DNA of 27,915 nucleotides from IMG/VR virus record IMGVR_UViG_3300042475_001103, positions 1-27,915 of that record; one strand, 5' to 3'. Positions 20,588-27,915 of the stretch are shown piece after piece. A program made the translations under genes and the position numbers. Every line of letters begins with the position of its first letter. Within the stretch, counting starts at the first letter, position 1. The notes beneath the pieces are model-generated. The model had not been told where the DNA came from. It was given only the letters and a program-made list of their open reading frames with translations, and did not search any database. Origin of the DNA: a virus.

Positions 20588-23212
20588 TTAAACGAGAGCC
20601 AATGTTCCCAAGACGAATCTACGATATGCGCCGCTGATGCGAAACGGCGACAGCATTGTGTCATATCGAAACAGAGATTCCATTCCTCTAGGCAAAGTTT
20701 CATGGAAGGCTGACAGCCACTCTTGCTTTGCAGTCCCGTCTCTTCCACCGTACCAGCGACCCGCATACCAATCGCCATATTCATCTTCAATCGCAACTTC
20801 TGAAACATCGTAACTGCCGCCTGTTGCTTTCTTTAGACCAACAAGTTGCTCTTCTCCGTTTCTACTTTGTCGAGCAACGAACGCATCATTCGCTCGTGAC
20901 AGTCTCGTCGTATGCGCTTCAGCGGCGTGAGTAAACTCGTGCAGAATTGTCGTATCAGGAGATCGTGTTGATGTTTGTATCAACTTTCTTGAAGTATTTT
21001 GCGATCCTCGTTTGGAGACAGTGACTGTATATCGTTCAAGATTAATGTTATCAACCCACTCTGCGGGTAGATCGACTGATGCTTTATCAATCGCTGATTC
21101 TATCTCAGCGACTGTAACTTCTTTAGAAGTACCTCTGTTCACTGCAGAGGGTTTCAACTTCTTTGACCCGAGCGTGGGTCTAACTTCTCGCAAAGCCTGT
21201 CGAATTGCTTTGACCTCTTTTGTATACGCTTCTTCAAGTTCCCGAGTTAGTTCTAGTATTTCGTCTTGAACTTTCTCAATCGCACTTCTAGTGCTCTCTG
21301 ATCGAGATAAGTCTCTCAATGCTCTTGATATTGATGACGCTGACCCGTCAAAATTATCACCAAATATCGCTCGACGGTTGCCCACGTCAAGCCATCGCTC
21401 ACGATACTCTGTCATGGCCCTCAGACGAAAGTTCCCTGAAGTGGGAAGATCTATTGTTGCAAGGAACTCACCGTTAGAGAAGTCATCTCTGATTCTCTGC
21501 GCTTGTTCATAATTAAATACTGCCAAGTCGCCAGAGTCATTGATAATGATTGCATCGTCGACCTCAAAGCCTGAATCTTGTAATGCTTGCTTCATTCTTG
21601 GGAACTCAACTTCGCTCTGAGTTTGTTGCAGTTCATTGCGTTGAGCGTAAGCACGTTCTCTTTGCGCTTCAATTTGTTTCGGTTGTCTGCCGCCTGATTC
21701 GCTTATTATTTCGTCAACTCTTTGATCAACACGACGACCTGCTTCTTCTATTGCGTCAACTGCTTGATCACCTGCAAGAGTTGGTCGTTGCTGTCTTGCA
21801 CCAATTCTCTTCTGTAGTCCGGGTCTGCTGTCAACGAGTTCAATACCTCTATCAAAGTCTAACTCTTTGACAGAATCTCTGAGATCATCTAGTGAACTTG
21901 GTGTCAATGCTTGACCTGCACCAGATGATGCGGGCAAAGGTGCTTCGACTGCGGGTGCAACAGGTATCTCAACAGGCTTGACTTCGGGTGGCTTTGGTTT
22001 AGATCGTGGCTTTGGTGTTGGCTTCGGCGTAGATGTCGGCGTTGGTGTAACAACGTCTGAACCCGGCAACGGTGGGAAGTCATCAATGTTCGGCGGGCCT
22101 GAATCAACTTCAAGACGGAACGGGTCTGCTTGAGTACCTGTACCGATCGTCTTCGGCGGTTCTTTCGCAGTGTTGAGACGCATCGTGCAACGACAGTTCG
22201 GGTGCGCTGGCGGTGTCTTTACTTCACCGATACCTGTCGAGAACTTCCCCATCAACGGAACAGTCTTGCCTTGCAACTTCGAGCAGATCGGGCATACGTC
22301 CATCGGTGACGCACTCCACGTCTTCGTTGCTTTGTTCTTATCGATGAGACCCTTCTTCGATGCTTGTTCCCATGCTTGCTGACGACCCTCTTCTGCTGAT
22401 CTGATGATCTCTGTGCGTGCGATCGTGCGTGCTCTTGCTTTGCGAAGTTTCTCTGCGTAAGCGTCAGTCTTCTTGCGTATCTCTTCAACTGCTTTCGTGC
22501 CTTCGATGCCACGTCGAGCGAGGTCTTCAGCGATATCGTTCGCTCGATTCCATACTGCTTTCTCGTACTGTCGTGTGAGTCCGTTGCAGTTCGCACCGAT
22601 CTGAGTTGCTGTGATGCGACCGTACTCTGTGCCTGTGCCGATATCTTGCAAGATCGTTCGTAGTGCAGAACTTGTACCTGCTCGTGTTGCGCCTGCTGTC
22701 ATTGTTTGCCCGACGACTTGACGCATCACTGCACGTTGTTCGTCTGCCATGTTCGTGATGAGTTGCCCTGATTCTGTGCGTGCATAGTTCAGAGCGTCTT
22801 GACTGTTCAGATCGAATCTAAATGATTGAGCGACCTGTGTCGGTGTCAGTGCGTCTGCTTTGCCGAACAGATACTTGAATTGTTCAGCGAGCATCTTCGA
22901 GAGATCGATTGCTTCTGCTGACCCTGTTGACGTGAGTTGTCTGAGAAGTATGTCTTCGATCTTTGGTTGTTCTTTCATCAGTGCTGTGTACACGATGTCT
23001 CTGTATTGCAGACCCTCTTTGTCGTCGAGCACTGACAGATACGCTCGATCAGGCACGTTGTCGAACGCTTGCAAGATCACTGCTTGCAGTTCGTCTTCAA
23101 GTCTTGTCAGTTGCTGAAGACCGACTGAACGATGAGATGGTGTTGTACTGACCTGCGTCTTGCGAACAAGTATCGCAGTCGTCTTGTTGACCTGTCTGCC
23201 GAAGATCGGCAT
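20588..23212 (-). CDS. MuF head protein fused to a zincin-like metallopeptidase domain
   Basis: 874 residues. The N-terminal half is a MuF-type minor head protein: helical region (about 30-260), then ARTIARTEIIRSAEEGRQQA (261-280), CPIC (307-310) and HPNCRC (337-342), the classic MuF core with Cys/His. A Pro/Lys/Thr-rich linker (about 373-430) follows, then a long helical, charged region (430-700) and a C-terminal domain with TTILHEFTHAAEAH (HExxH at 758-762) and a downstream QEWLSAFHE (830-838) that could supply the third zinc ligand. MuF proteins sit at the portal vertex and are injected; fused C-terminal enzyme domains are known as phage-borne effectors. The C-terminal half looks more AT-rich than the flanks, suggesting a module swap. 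Confidence 0.9.
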   Translation of the reverse strand: MPIFGRQVNKTTAILVRKTQVSTTPSHRSVGLQQLTRLEDELQAVILQAFDNVPDRAYLSVLDDKEGLQYRDIVYTALMKEQPKIEDILLRQLTSTGSAEAIDLSKMLAEQFKYLFGKADALTPTQVAQSFRFDLNSQDALNYARTESGQLITNMADEQRAVMRQVVGQTMTAGATRAGTSSALRTILQDIGTGTEYGRITATQIGANCNGLTRQYEKAVWNRANDIAEDLARRGIEGTKAVEEIRKKTDAYAEKLRKARARTIARTEIIRSAEEGRQQAWEQASKKGLIDKNKATKTWSASPMDVCPICSKLQGKTVPLMGKFSTGIGEVKTPPAHPNCRCTMRLNTAKEPPKTIGTGTQADPFRLEVDSGPPNIDDFPPLPGSDVVTPTPTSTPKPTPKPRSKPKPPEVKPVEIPVAPAVEAPLPASSGAGQALTPSSLDDLRDSVKELDFDRGIELVDSRPGLQKRIGARQQRPTLAGDQAVDAIEEAGRRVDQRVDEIISESGGRQPKQIEAQRERAYAQRNELQQTQSEVEFPRMKQALQDSGFEVDDAIIINDSGDLAVFNYEQAQRIRDDFSNGEFLATIDLPTSGNFRLRAMTEYRERWLDVGNRRAIFGDNFDGSASSISRALRDLSRSESTRSAIEKVQDEILELTRELEEAYTKEVKAIRQALREVRPTLGSKKLKPSAVNRGTSKEVTVAEIESAIDKASVDLPAEWVDNINLERYTVTVSKRGSQNTSRKLIQTSTRSPDTTILHEFTHAAEAHTTRLSRANDAFVARQSRNGEEQLVGLKKATGGSYDVSEVAIEDEYGDWYAGRWYGGRDGTAKQEWLSAFHETLPRGMESLFRYDTMLSPFRISGAYRRFVLGTLALV

Positions 23213-23214
23213 GA

Positions 23215-24573
23215 TCAGACTTCTTCAGCCTGACCTTGTGGCAAGCCTGCAATGCCTCGCAGATAGTTCTCAAGTTGCTGATCAGGGAACAGCGGTGCGC
23301 CTGCTTGAGCGAGCGACGTGACGAACTTGCTGAGTCCATCGAGATCGATGTTCTTCGGCGGTGTGTAAGTCAATGTCGGTGACAGTTCTTCAGGTACGCC
23401 GTTGAGTCGCATCAGTCTAGGGATTGCGTAAGAGTTGAACGTCTCAGCAATGTTCGAGAGATACGCAGTCAACGAAGTCAAGAACAGTTCGACCTTTGAC
23501 ACTGACAGTGCTTGAGTGCCGACACCCTCGTGACCGAGCAACAAGAAGTCAGCGAGCAGACTCATTGTGATGCGCTGGTCGTATCGAGTGATGATCTCGT
23601 TCGTGTCGAACTGACGACGACCACCCGTTGACATCAACTTCAGATCGTATGCAGGCATCTTCGTGTCAGGGTCATACGCAAGAGGGAAGACGATGCCTTC
23701 TTGTTCGTCACGCTTGATCTGACGCACGATCTGCTTGATCGCTTGCAGTGCCGCTTTCTCGTCTGATGTTGCGTTGTTCGACAGCAACTGCGGTGGCACG
23801 TAAGCAACGGGCATACCTGCGAGATCACGTTCGATACCGATTGCTTCGATCTCTTGAATACGACGCTTGTAGTACCAAGGCAAGAAAGCGTTACGAAGAA
23901 CAGATCGACCTTGAGGGTCGTTCAACGCTGTAGTCGTGCGGAACAGCAAGCACTTGCTGATCGGCAAGAACACGAGACCCTTGCTCGGTGCATACGGGTC
24001 GAGTTGGTACATACCTTGTATGCCACCGTTCTCGTCTAAGTCCCATCGTTGCACTGTTGACTGCGATCTGATCGGCAACTTGCGCCAACCGATTCGACCG
24101 TCGCTGAACTTCGATTGCGTTGTAGCGTCGCCCGTGTAGCCACGTCGATACTTGTACACGATCTCGTGATATGAGAACCCGTAGACAAGGAACGTCAAGA
24201 TCGATGCGAGCGTGTCGTCCCAAGAGGTGCTCATATCGTTGAGACACGTCGATACGAAAGCGGCTTCGTCGATCGCTCTCTGATCGTCAGGGTCAGACGG
24301 TTCGACTGACCAGTCGACTGATCGTACGATCATCTCGATTGCGTGCAACATTGCCCCGATCACGGGGTCGTTGTCTGCCATCTCTCGATAGTTTGCGAAC
24401 GCTTGCTTGCCTTGAAGTTGACGCAAGAAGTCTGTCTTGACGATGCCGCCTGATTGAATCAGACCTGTAGAACCTACTTCGAGAAAGTCTTTTGACGACG
24501 GCTTCTCTTTGTTCACTCTTGTTGAGTTTGTAGTTCTGCCGTTGTGTTGCACTCTGCTCATGCTAGTCGTCAC
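23215..24573 (-). CDS. Portal protein, Mu gp29-like (DUF935 type)
   Basis: 452 residues from a GTG in a GTGA overlap with the upstream gene. Diagnostic segments are ANYREMADNDPVIGAMLHAI, VDWSVEP, the stretch FLVYGFSYHEIVYKYRRG, RSQSTVQRWDLDENG, LPISKCLLFRTTT and QGRSVLRNAFLPWYYKRRIQ, then FDTNEIITRYDQRITMSLLA. These match Mu gp29-family portals, the dodecameric DNA channel and packaging platform. A MuF gene follows, the usual partner. Confidence 0.93.
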   Translation of the reverse strand: MTTSMSRVQHNGRTTNSTRVNKEKPSSKDFLEVGSTGLIQSGGIVKTDFLRQLQGKQAFANYREMADNDPVIGAMLHAIEMIVRSVDWSVEPSDPDDQRAIDEAAFVSTCLNDMSTSWDDTLASILTFLVYGFSYHEIVYKYRRGYTGDATTQSKFSDGRIGWRKLPIRSQSTVQRWDLDENGGIQGMYQLDPYAPSKGLVFLPISKCLLFRTTTALNDPQGRSVLRNAFLPWYYKRRIQEIEAIGIERDLAGMPVAYVPPQLLSNNATSDEKAALQAIKQIVRQIKRDEQEGIVFPLAYDPDTKMPAYDLKLMSTGGRRQFDTNEIITRYDQRITMSLLADFLLLGHEGVGTQALSVSKVELFLTSLTAYLSNIAETFNSYAIPRLMRLNGVPEELSPTLTYTPPKNIDLDGLSKFVTSLAQAGAPLFPDQQLENYLRGIAGLPQGQAEEV

Positions 24574-25340
24574 TCTGTCTCTCTCGTTGGTGCTAGAGCA
24601 CTCATTGTGCGACCGTCGAATCTTTTGATCGCTACGGGCAGTCTGTTCGCAACGATGCCGATCTTCATTGTTGGTGCTACGACAGCGAGAAGATCATTGT
24701 CTGACTGATCGAAGTACCCTGCGTCGTTCAACGCTTGAGCAGTAGGGAAGACATCTGCGTGTCTGTGTTGTTCACGATCGATCAAGTGATCTTCTTTGCC
24801 ACCGTAACTCATGACGATTCTGAAGTTGATAGGCATACGATCGATGTATCTGAGCATCATCGATATCTCTTTCGTGTACGCATAGAACAACACTTGTGGT
24901 GCTTTGCGTGCGATATATGTCCATCGATGAAAGTATTTCTCGTCGAAGAAGTCTCCTGCGTCGTGTATGCGTACTGCTTTGCCACCGTTCTTCACCCAAG
25001 TCTTGAGCCATATGTCTTCACTGTCGAACGGCAGATCGTGAGGCTTCAGCGTTGGTTTCATGCGCTTGTGCGTGACTTCGTTGATCATCTGTTCTTGCCA
25101 TGTATCGCCCTCTAAGAGCACGTATTCAAGGTTCTGAACGTGTCGTGCTTTGACGTTGCTGAACGTGTACGTGCCGAACTTTGCGTAGCAGACTCGACCA
25201 CAAGAGCCTGCGTGCGGGCAACAGTTGAATCGTTCACCGTTCGTGAGCGTGACTACGTGTGCAGGGATAGTCCAGTTCCAGACTCCAACTCTTCTGAGTT
25301 CGCTGTTCTGAGTGAGTAGTCGTGCAGGTGCTGTGTTCAT
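24570..25340 (-). CDS. GP88-family protein with Cys cluster
   Basis: 256 residues from the ATG at 25340, which has GGAAGG upstream and overlaps the terminase stop (ATGA). It belongs to the phage GP88 family: NSELRRVGVWNWTIPAHVVT, ERFNCCPHAGSCGRVCYAKF, then TFSNVKARHVQNLEYVL, GGKAVRIHDAGDFFDEKY and VLFYAYTKEISMML. The CPHAGSCGRVCYA cluster (Cys-x5-Cys-x3-Cys) suggests an iron-sulfur or zinc site; the HDAGDFF and YAYTK segments look like beta-strand ends of a barrel enzyme, reminiscent of radical-SAM enzymes, but this is inference. The function is not established. Its place between large terminase and portal is unusual for a non-structural gene. Confidence 0.85.
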   Translation of the reverse strand: MNTAPARLLTQNSELRRVGVWNWTIPAHVVTLTNGERFNCCPHAGSCGRVCYAKFGTYTFSNVKARHVQNLEYVLLEGDTWQEQMINEVTHKRMKPTLKPHDLPFDSEDIWLKTWVKNGGKAVRIHDAGDFFDEKYFHRWTYIARKAPQVLFYAYTKEISMMLRYIDRMPINFRIVMSYGGKEDHLIDREQHRHADVFPTAQALNDAGYFDQSDNDLLAVVAPTMKIGIVANRLPVAIKRFDGRTMSALAPTRETE

Positions 25341-26677
25341 GAGACCTTCCAAGGTGAAGTCTGCGAGATTGAGATTGGTACGACAGCAGGTGCAGAACGA
25401 CTGCCATCAATCATGAGTTCTGTGAACGCCCATACCATAGCGTCGAGTCTGTCAGGTGAGATTGACACGTCAGGTATCCACCCGCAGAGTTGATCTTCGA
25501 GTTGTGGAAGATATCCGACGTGGTGAATCTTGCCTTGCTCGTAGAGAGCCGCAATCGGTTCTGCTCGTGTGCGCTTTCCCCGTGATGCGTGAACGAGTTT
25601 CACAGGTGCATGACGATCGACAGTTGCGAGCGTGTGTCGAACCATGTCACCGCCTTGATTAGATTCAGCGACGATACGGTCTGCTTTGTAGTGATGATAC
25701 GCAGAGACTGCCGCTCTGCCCCATTCGTCGGGTGAACCACGCATTGTCTTGTCGTCGAGTACATAGCCGTGACCGTCTAGCCCAACTCCTGCGACGATGA
25801 TGCCTGTCTCGTTGCTTTCAGATCGTGACGTGACAGCAGGGTCGACAGCGACGACGATGCGCTTCATGTCAACGTGCTTGATCACACGATGCTGATCGAG
25901 CGTGATGCGTTGCCACAGTGCGCCTTCTACGTCTTCAAGAACTTCAGCGTGTAACTCTTGACGACCGAGTGTTGTGCCTTCGTATCGTCGTCTCATCTCA
26001 TCAATGAACGCTGGTGCAAGATTCTTCACGTTCTCGTACGTCGAACCTCGTGTCACGACGACTGAACCGTCGTCGATCTTCAGCAAGTCTTTGATCACAG
26101 GCACAGGTCGAGGGGTCGTTGTGACAACGCAACGTGGATACGCACCGATTCGCAGACCGAACATCAACTGATCCCAAGCGTCTTTGTATCTCCACGCCGC
26201 TAACTCGTCAGACCATGCGAAGTCGTGGTTTGGGCCTCGTAAGCGATCAGGTTCGTCAGCACTGTACGTCGATGCTTGAGCACCGTTGTGAAAGGTCAGT
26301 CGACGCTTTGATGGTTCGTATCGTGGTCGTTGATCAGCAGGGAATACTCGAAGTAAGCCTGACTCACCCTCAATCATTGTGTCTCGAACGTCTGACGCTG
26401 TTCGCCCTACGATCGCACCATGCTTGATCAGACCCAAGTTGACTTGTTCTCTGAACGTCTCTGCACCAGTTCGAGTCTTGCCAAAGCCACGACCTGCTTG
26501 AATCAGCCACACTCTCCAGTGACCCTCAGGTGTCTTCTGCTTCGGTCGTCGCCAGACAGACCAGTCGTACAGCATCTGCTTCTGCTGTTCAGGTGTCAGA
26601 TCGTTGATCACAGCGAGCAACTGATCTTGACTCAGACTTGCGAGTTGCTCTGCGACACTTCGTTCGTCAATCACCAT
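25337..26677 (-). CDS. Terminase large subunit
   Basis: 446 residues. The ATPase half has a Walker A variant GRGFGKTR (62-69), Walker B-type FAWSDE (153-158) with Glu158, and VVTTTPRP (184-191) as the coupling motif. The nuclease half has VAVDPAV (277-282, Asp279), IVAESNQGGD (335-344) and a C-terminal SPDRLDAMVWAFTEL with a third acidic residue. This is the packaging motor that cuts the concatemer and drives DNA through the portal. It is downstream of the small subunit by 19 bases and overlaps the GP88-family gene. Confidence 0.95.
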   Translation of the reverse strand: MVIDERSVAEQLASLSQDQLLAVINDLTPEQQKQMLYDWSVWRRPKQKTPEGHWRVWLIQAGRGFGKTRTGAETFREQVNLGLIKHGAIVGRTASDVRDTMIEGESGLLRVFPADQRPRYEPSKRRLTFHNGAQASTYSADEPDRLRGPNHDFAWSDELAAWRYKDAWDQLMFGLRIGAYPRCVVTTTPRPVPVIKDLLKIDDGSVVVTRGSTYENVKNLAPAFIDEMRRRYEGTTLGRQELHAEVLEDVEGALWQRITLDQHRVIKHVDMKRIVVAVDPAVTSRSESNETGIIVAGVGLDGHGYVLDDKTMRGSPDEWGRAAVSAYHHYKADRIVAESNQGGDMVRHTLATVDRHAPVKLVHASRGKRTRAEPIAALYEQGKIHHVGYLPQLEDQLCGWIPDVSISPDRLDAMVWAFTELMIDGSRSAPAVVPISISQTSPWKVS

Positions 26678-26696
26678 TGTGCGCCATGCTCTGCCA

Positions 26697-27209
26697 TTAT
26701 TCGCCGCTCAGTGCCGCTGAACCGCTGTCGTCTGCTATCTCGACAAAGTGTGTATCAATGATGTCGCTGTCGCTCTGAGGCGAACCTAGCGTGGTCTCAG
26801 AAGACGCAGAGAGTGCGTGCAGTCTGTCGATCAGCACCTGACCGAGATCAGTCTGAATCGCACCACCGTCTTGACCAGTGACTTCGATCGTCTTCGTAGC
26901 ATCAAGACCCCACAACTCAGCACGTCTCTTCTCAATAGCGATCACGTTGCGTACTTGATCGAGATCACCATTGAGCACAGCCTGCAAGCATCGAGTGACC
27001 ATCATGTCGAGACGCTCGCTCTGAATGAACCGCTGTTCCATGACAGGCTCGAACTCAGCACGATCAAGACAAGCCTTCACTGCTTTGCGAGCACCGCTTC
27101 GATCGAAGTAGCCCATCTGTTCTGCGATCTGATCGTACGATGCGCCGAGATTGCGTAAGCGCAAGGCTTTCTGTTGTTTCTGTATGACTTCGACGTTCAT
27201 GCGATTCAC
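26697..27209 (-). CDS. Terminase small subunit (putative)
   Basis: About 170 residues. The GTG at 27209 has AGGA ten bases upstream; the ATG at 27200 is the alternative. The N-terminal part is HTH-like (KALRLRNLGASYDQIAEQMG, DRSGARKAVKACLDRA), followed by a helical dimer segment (QSERLDMMVTRCLQAVLNGD, then VRNVIAIEKRRAELWGLDA) and a polar, acidic tail. Small subunits bind the packaging site and recruit the large subunit. The assignment is from the HTH, the LWGLDA motif common in small terminases of this type, and the position. Confidence 0.85.
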   Translation of the reverse strand: MNRMNVEVIQKQQKALRLRNLGASYDQIAEQMGYFDRSGARKAVKACLDRAEFEPVMEQRFIQSERLDMMVTRCLQAVLNGDLDQVRNVIAIEKRRAELWGLDATKTIEVTGQDGGAIQTDLGQVLIDRLHALSASSETTLGSPQSDSDIIDTHFVEIADDSGSAALSGE

Positions 27210-27301
27210 GGTGTTTGTGTCCTGCTTCGTGTGTCCTGTTTTGTGGTCTGTTGTTGATGGTAGCAGGTGTCCACCTATTGTTGTGCGCTTATGAGTATCC
27301 T

Positions 27302-27613
27302 GTGTTGTTAGTGCGTGACGATGATCTTGTGTTGTTCAATACTCCGCCGCCGGGTTCGTGGGTGAGTGAGAGTCGATGTATCGGTGTTGAGTCGTCTGTG
27401 TTCTTCCCGAAGGCGGGTTCACGACCGACTGAGGCGATTCTGATCTGTTCGCAGTGTGCTGTTCGTGTTGAGTGTGCTGAGTATGCGCTTGAGAACAACC
27501 AGCATTGGGGTGTATGGGGTGGATTGACTGAGCGTCAACGCTTTGCTGTGAAGAAGTTTCGTCGATCGGGTGTTGTTCACCCTCTTGACCCTGTGCGCTT
27601 TGATAAACCTTGA
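27302..27613 (+). CDS. WhiB-type iron-sulfur transcription factor
   Basis: About 103 residues from GTG at 27302; GTG at 27311 is also possible and no ribosome binding site is present. It carries the WhiB core: SRC (first Cys), FFPKAG, then ICSQCAVRVEC (Cys-x2-Cys-x5-Cys), AEYALENNQHWGVWGGL with the GVWGG turn, and a basic tail (TERQRFAVKKFRRSG). WhiB proteins bind a 4Fe-4S cluster and partner with the host sigma factor; the family is restricted to Actinobacteria and their phages. It is divergent from the terminase genes. It is the best candidate in view for a regulator of the repeated promoters, without proof. Confidence 0.9.
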   Translation: MLLVRDDDLVLFNTPPPGSWVSESRCIGVESSVFFPKAGSRPTEAILICSQCAVRVECAEYALENNQHWGVWGGLTERQRFAVKKFRRSGVVHPLDPVRFDKP

Positions 27614-27620
27614 AGGTTTA
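27604..27620. terminator. Palindrome between convergent genes
   Basis: TAAACCT (27604-27610), TGA, AGGTTTA (27614-27620). The TGA of the WhiB gene and the TAA of the convergent small gene both lie inside it. The stem is short and A/T-rich, with no U-tract on either side; weak bidirectional termination is possible. Confidence 0.45.
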
Positions 27621-27830
27621 TTCGGCGTAGTTGTAGTCGTAGTTGTGTTCGTCAAGTTTGTTTAGACGGATTCGCTTGTTGCGTAATGCACCGATGTGGT
27701 GTCGTGCGGCGGCAAGAGTTGTGAAGGCGTACGCTTCGATCTGTGAGTCGACGCTTGTCTTGTGTACTGCAAGCCATGCTGATGACTTTGCTGTTGAGCG
27801 TGTGACTTGCCAGTAGTGCTGAGTCTTCAT
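27618..27830 (-). CDS. Small hypothetical protein
   Basis: 70 residues from the ATG at 27830. It has an aromatic and basic composition: MKTQHYWQVTRSTAKSSAWL, then SQIEAYAFTTLAAARHHIG and LRNKRIRLNKLDEHNYDYNY. The pattern of strand, strand, helix suits a small alpha/beta fold. A -10-like TACAGT lies 7 bases before the ATG and there is no ribosome binding site. No family is recognised. It is convergent with the WhiB gene. Confidence 0.65.
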   Translation of the reverse strand: MKTQHYWQVTRSTAKSSAWLAVHKTSVDSQIEAYAFTTLAAARHHIGALRNKRIRLNKLDEHNYDYNYAE

Positions 27831-27837
27831 ACATCTC

Positions 27838-27846
27838 ACTGTATCA
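27838..27846 (-). promoter_or_regulatory. Extended -10 box, leaderless start
   Basis: TGATACAGT on the minus strand (27846-27838): TG plus -10 TACAGT, followed by 7 bases (27837-27831) and ATG at 27830. The -10 hexamer is the same as the one upstream of the 11604 gene. Confidence 0.45.
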
Positions 27847-27867
27847 GCGTGAAGTCGTTAGCCGTTG

Positions 27868-27915
27868 TCAGTTGTTTGTTTCTCGGTACGCAATGTTCTT
27901 GAGTCGTCGTGCTTC
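27868..27915 (-). CDS. Possible C-terminal end of a minus-strand gene
   Basis: From the right edge one minus-strand frame reads EARRLKNIAYRETNN then TGA at 27870-27868. The Arg/Leu-rich helical text is coding-like, but only 15 codons are visible and two other frames are also open over much of this stretch. Confidence 0.3.
   Translation of the reverse strand, partial: EARRLKNIAYRETNN

Noticed and set aside
20728-20934. Plus-strand small open frames opposite the zincin domain as an antitoxin
   Set aside because: No ribosome binding site or sensible protein; the minus strand is clearly coding.
27210-27301. WhiB start at 27215
   Set aside because: It would add a Cys/Leu-rich stretch not found in WhiB proteins and overlap the divergent promoter region.

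Overview
The window is a structural (late) region of a tailed phage or prophage of siphovirus type, most likely infecting an actinobacterium. The host call rests on a WhiB-type regulator at 27302-27613 and on two exported proteins with long Thr-rich linkers, a style common in planktonic actinobacteria. It is inference; no tRNA, integrase or attachment site is visible to refine it.

Layout, following the minus-strand late genes from right to left: small terminase (27209-26697), large terminase (26677-25337), a GP88-family protein (25340-24570), Mu-gp29-like portal (24573-23215), a MuF head protein with a C-terminal HEFTH zincin-like domain (23212-20588), a small unknown protein (20587-20276), and a multi-domain XkdF-like prohead protease (20235-18409). 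After a block of plus-strand genes come an exported Thr-rich protein, a small membrane protein, an HTH-like protein and a metallophosphoesterase (15209-12378), and a small conserved protein (12381-12103). A short plus-strand lipoprotein/membrane pair is followed by scaffold with a nested short form (11508-10855), decoration protein, major capsid protein, two more small capsid-associated proteins, four neck/connector genes, and a Com-like zinc finger (6940-6773). After a second plus-strand block come a small protein, two tandem tail-tube paralogs, the tail assembly chaperone with a lambda-type frameshift, and the start of the tape measure protein, which runs off the left edge.

Three plus-strand gene cassettes (4176-6197, 15444-17235, 17436-18266) interrupt the late genes. 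Each opens with the same roughly 80-bp element: a conserved upstream box, an inverted repeat GACATAT/ATATGTC, a palindrome TTGTACAA and a -10-like hexamer, at nearly fixed spacing, ending 6-7 bases before an ATG that has no ribosome binding site. This looks like a dispersed phage regulon with leaderless first genes, and it is the most distinctive feature here. The cassette proteins are small, often acidic and mostly unrecognisable; two carry Cys pairs that could bind zinc.

Genes are tightly packed: most junctions are ATGA, GTGA or TGATG overlaps, and no stretch over 300 bases lacks a gene. The longest non-coding stretches (3937-4175, 15210-15443, 17236-17435) each contain one copy of the repeated promoter element.
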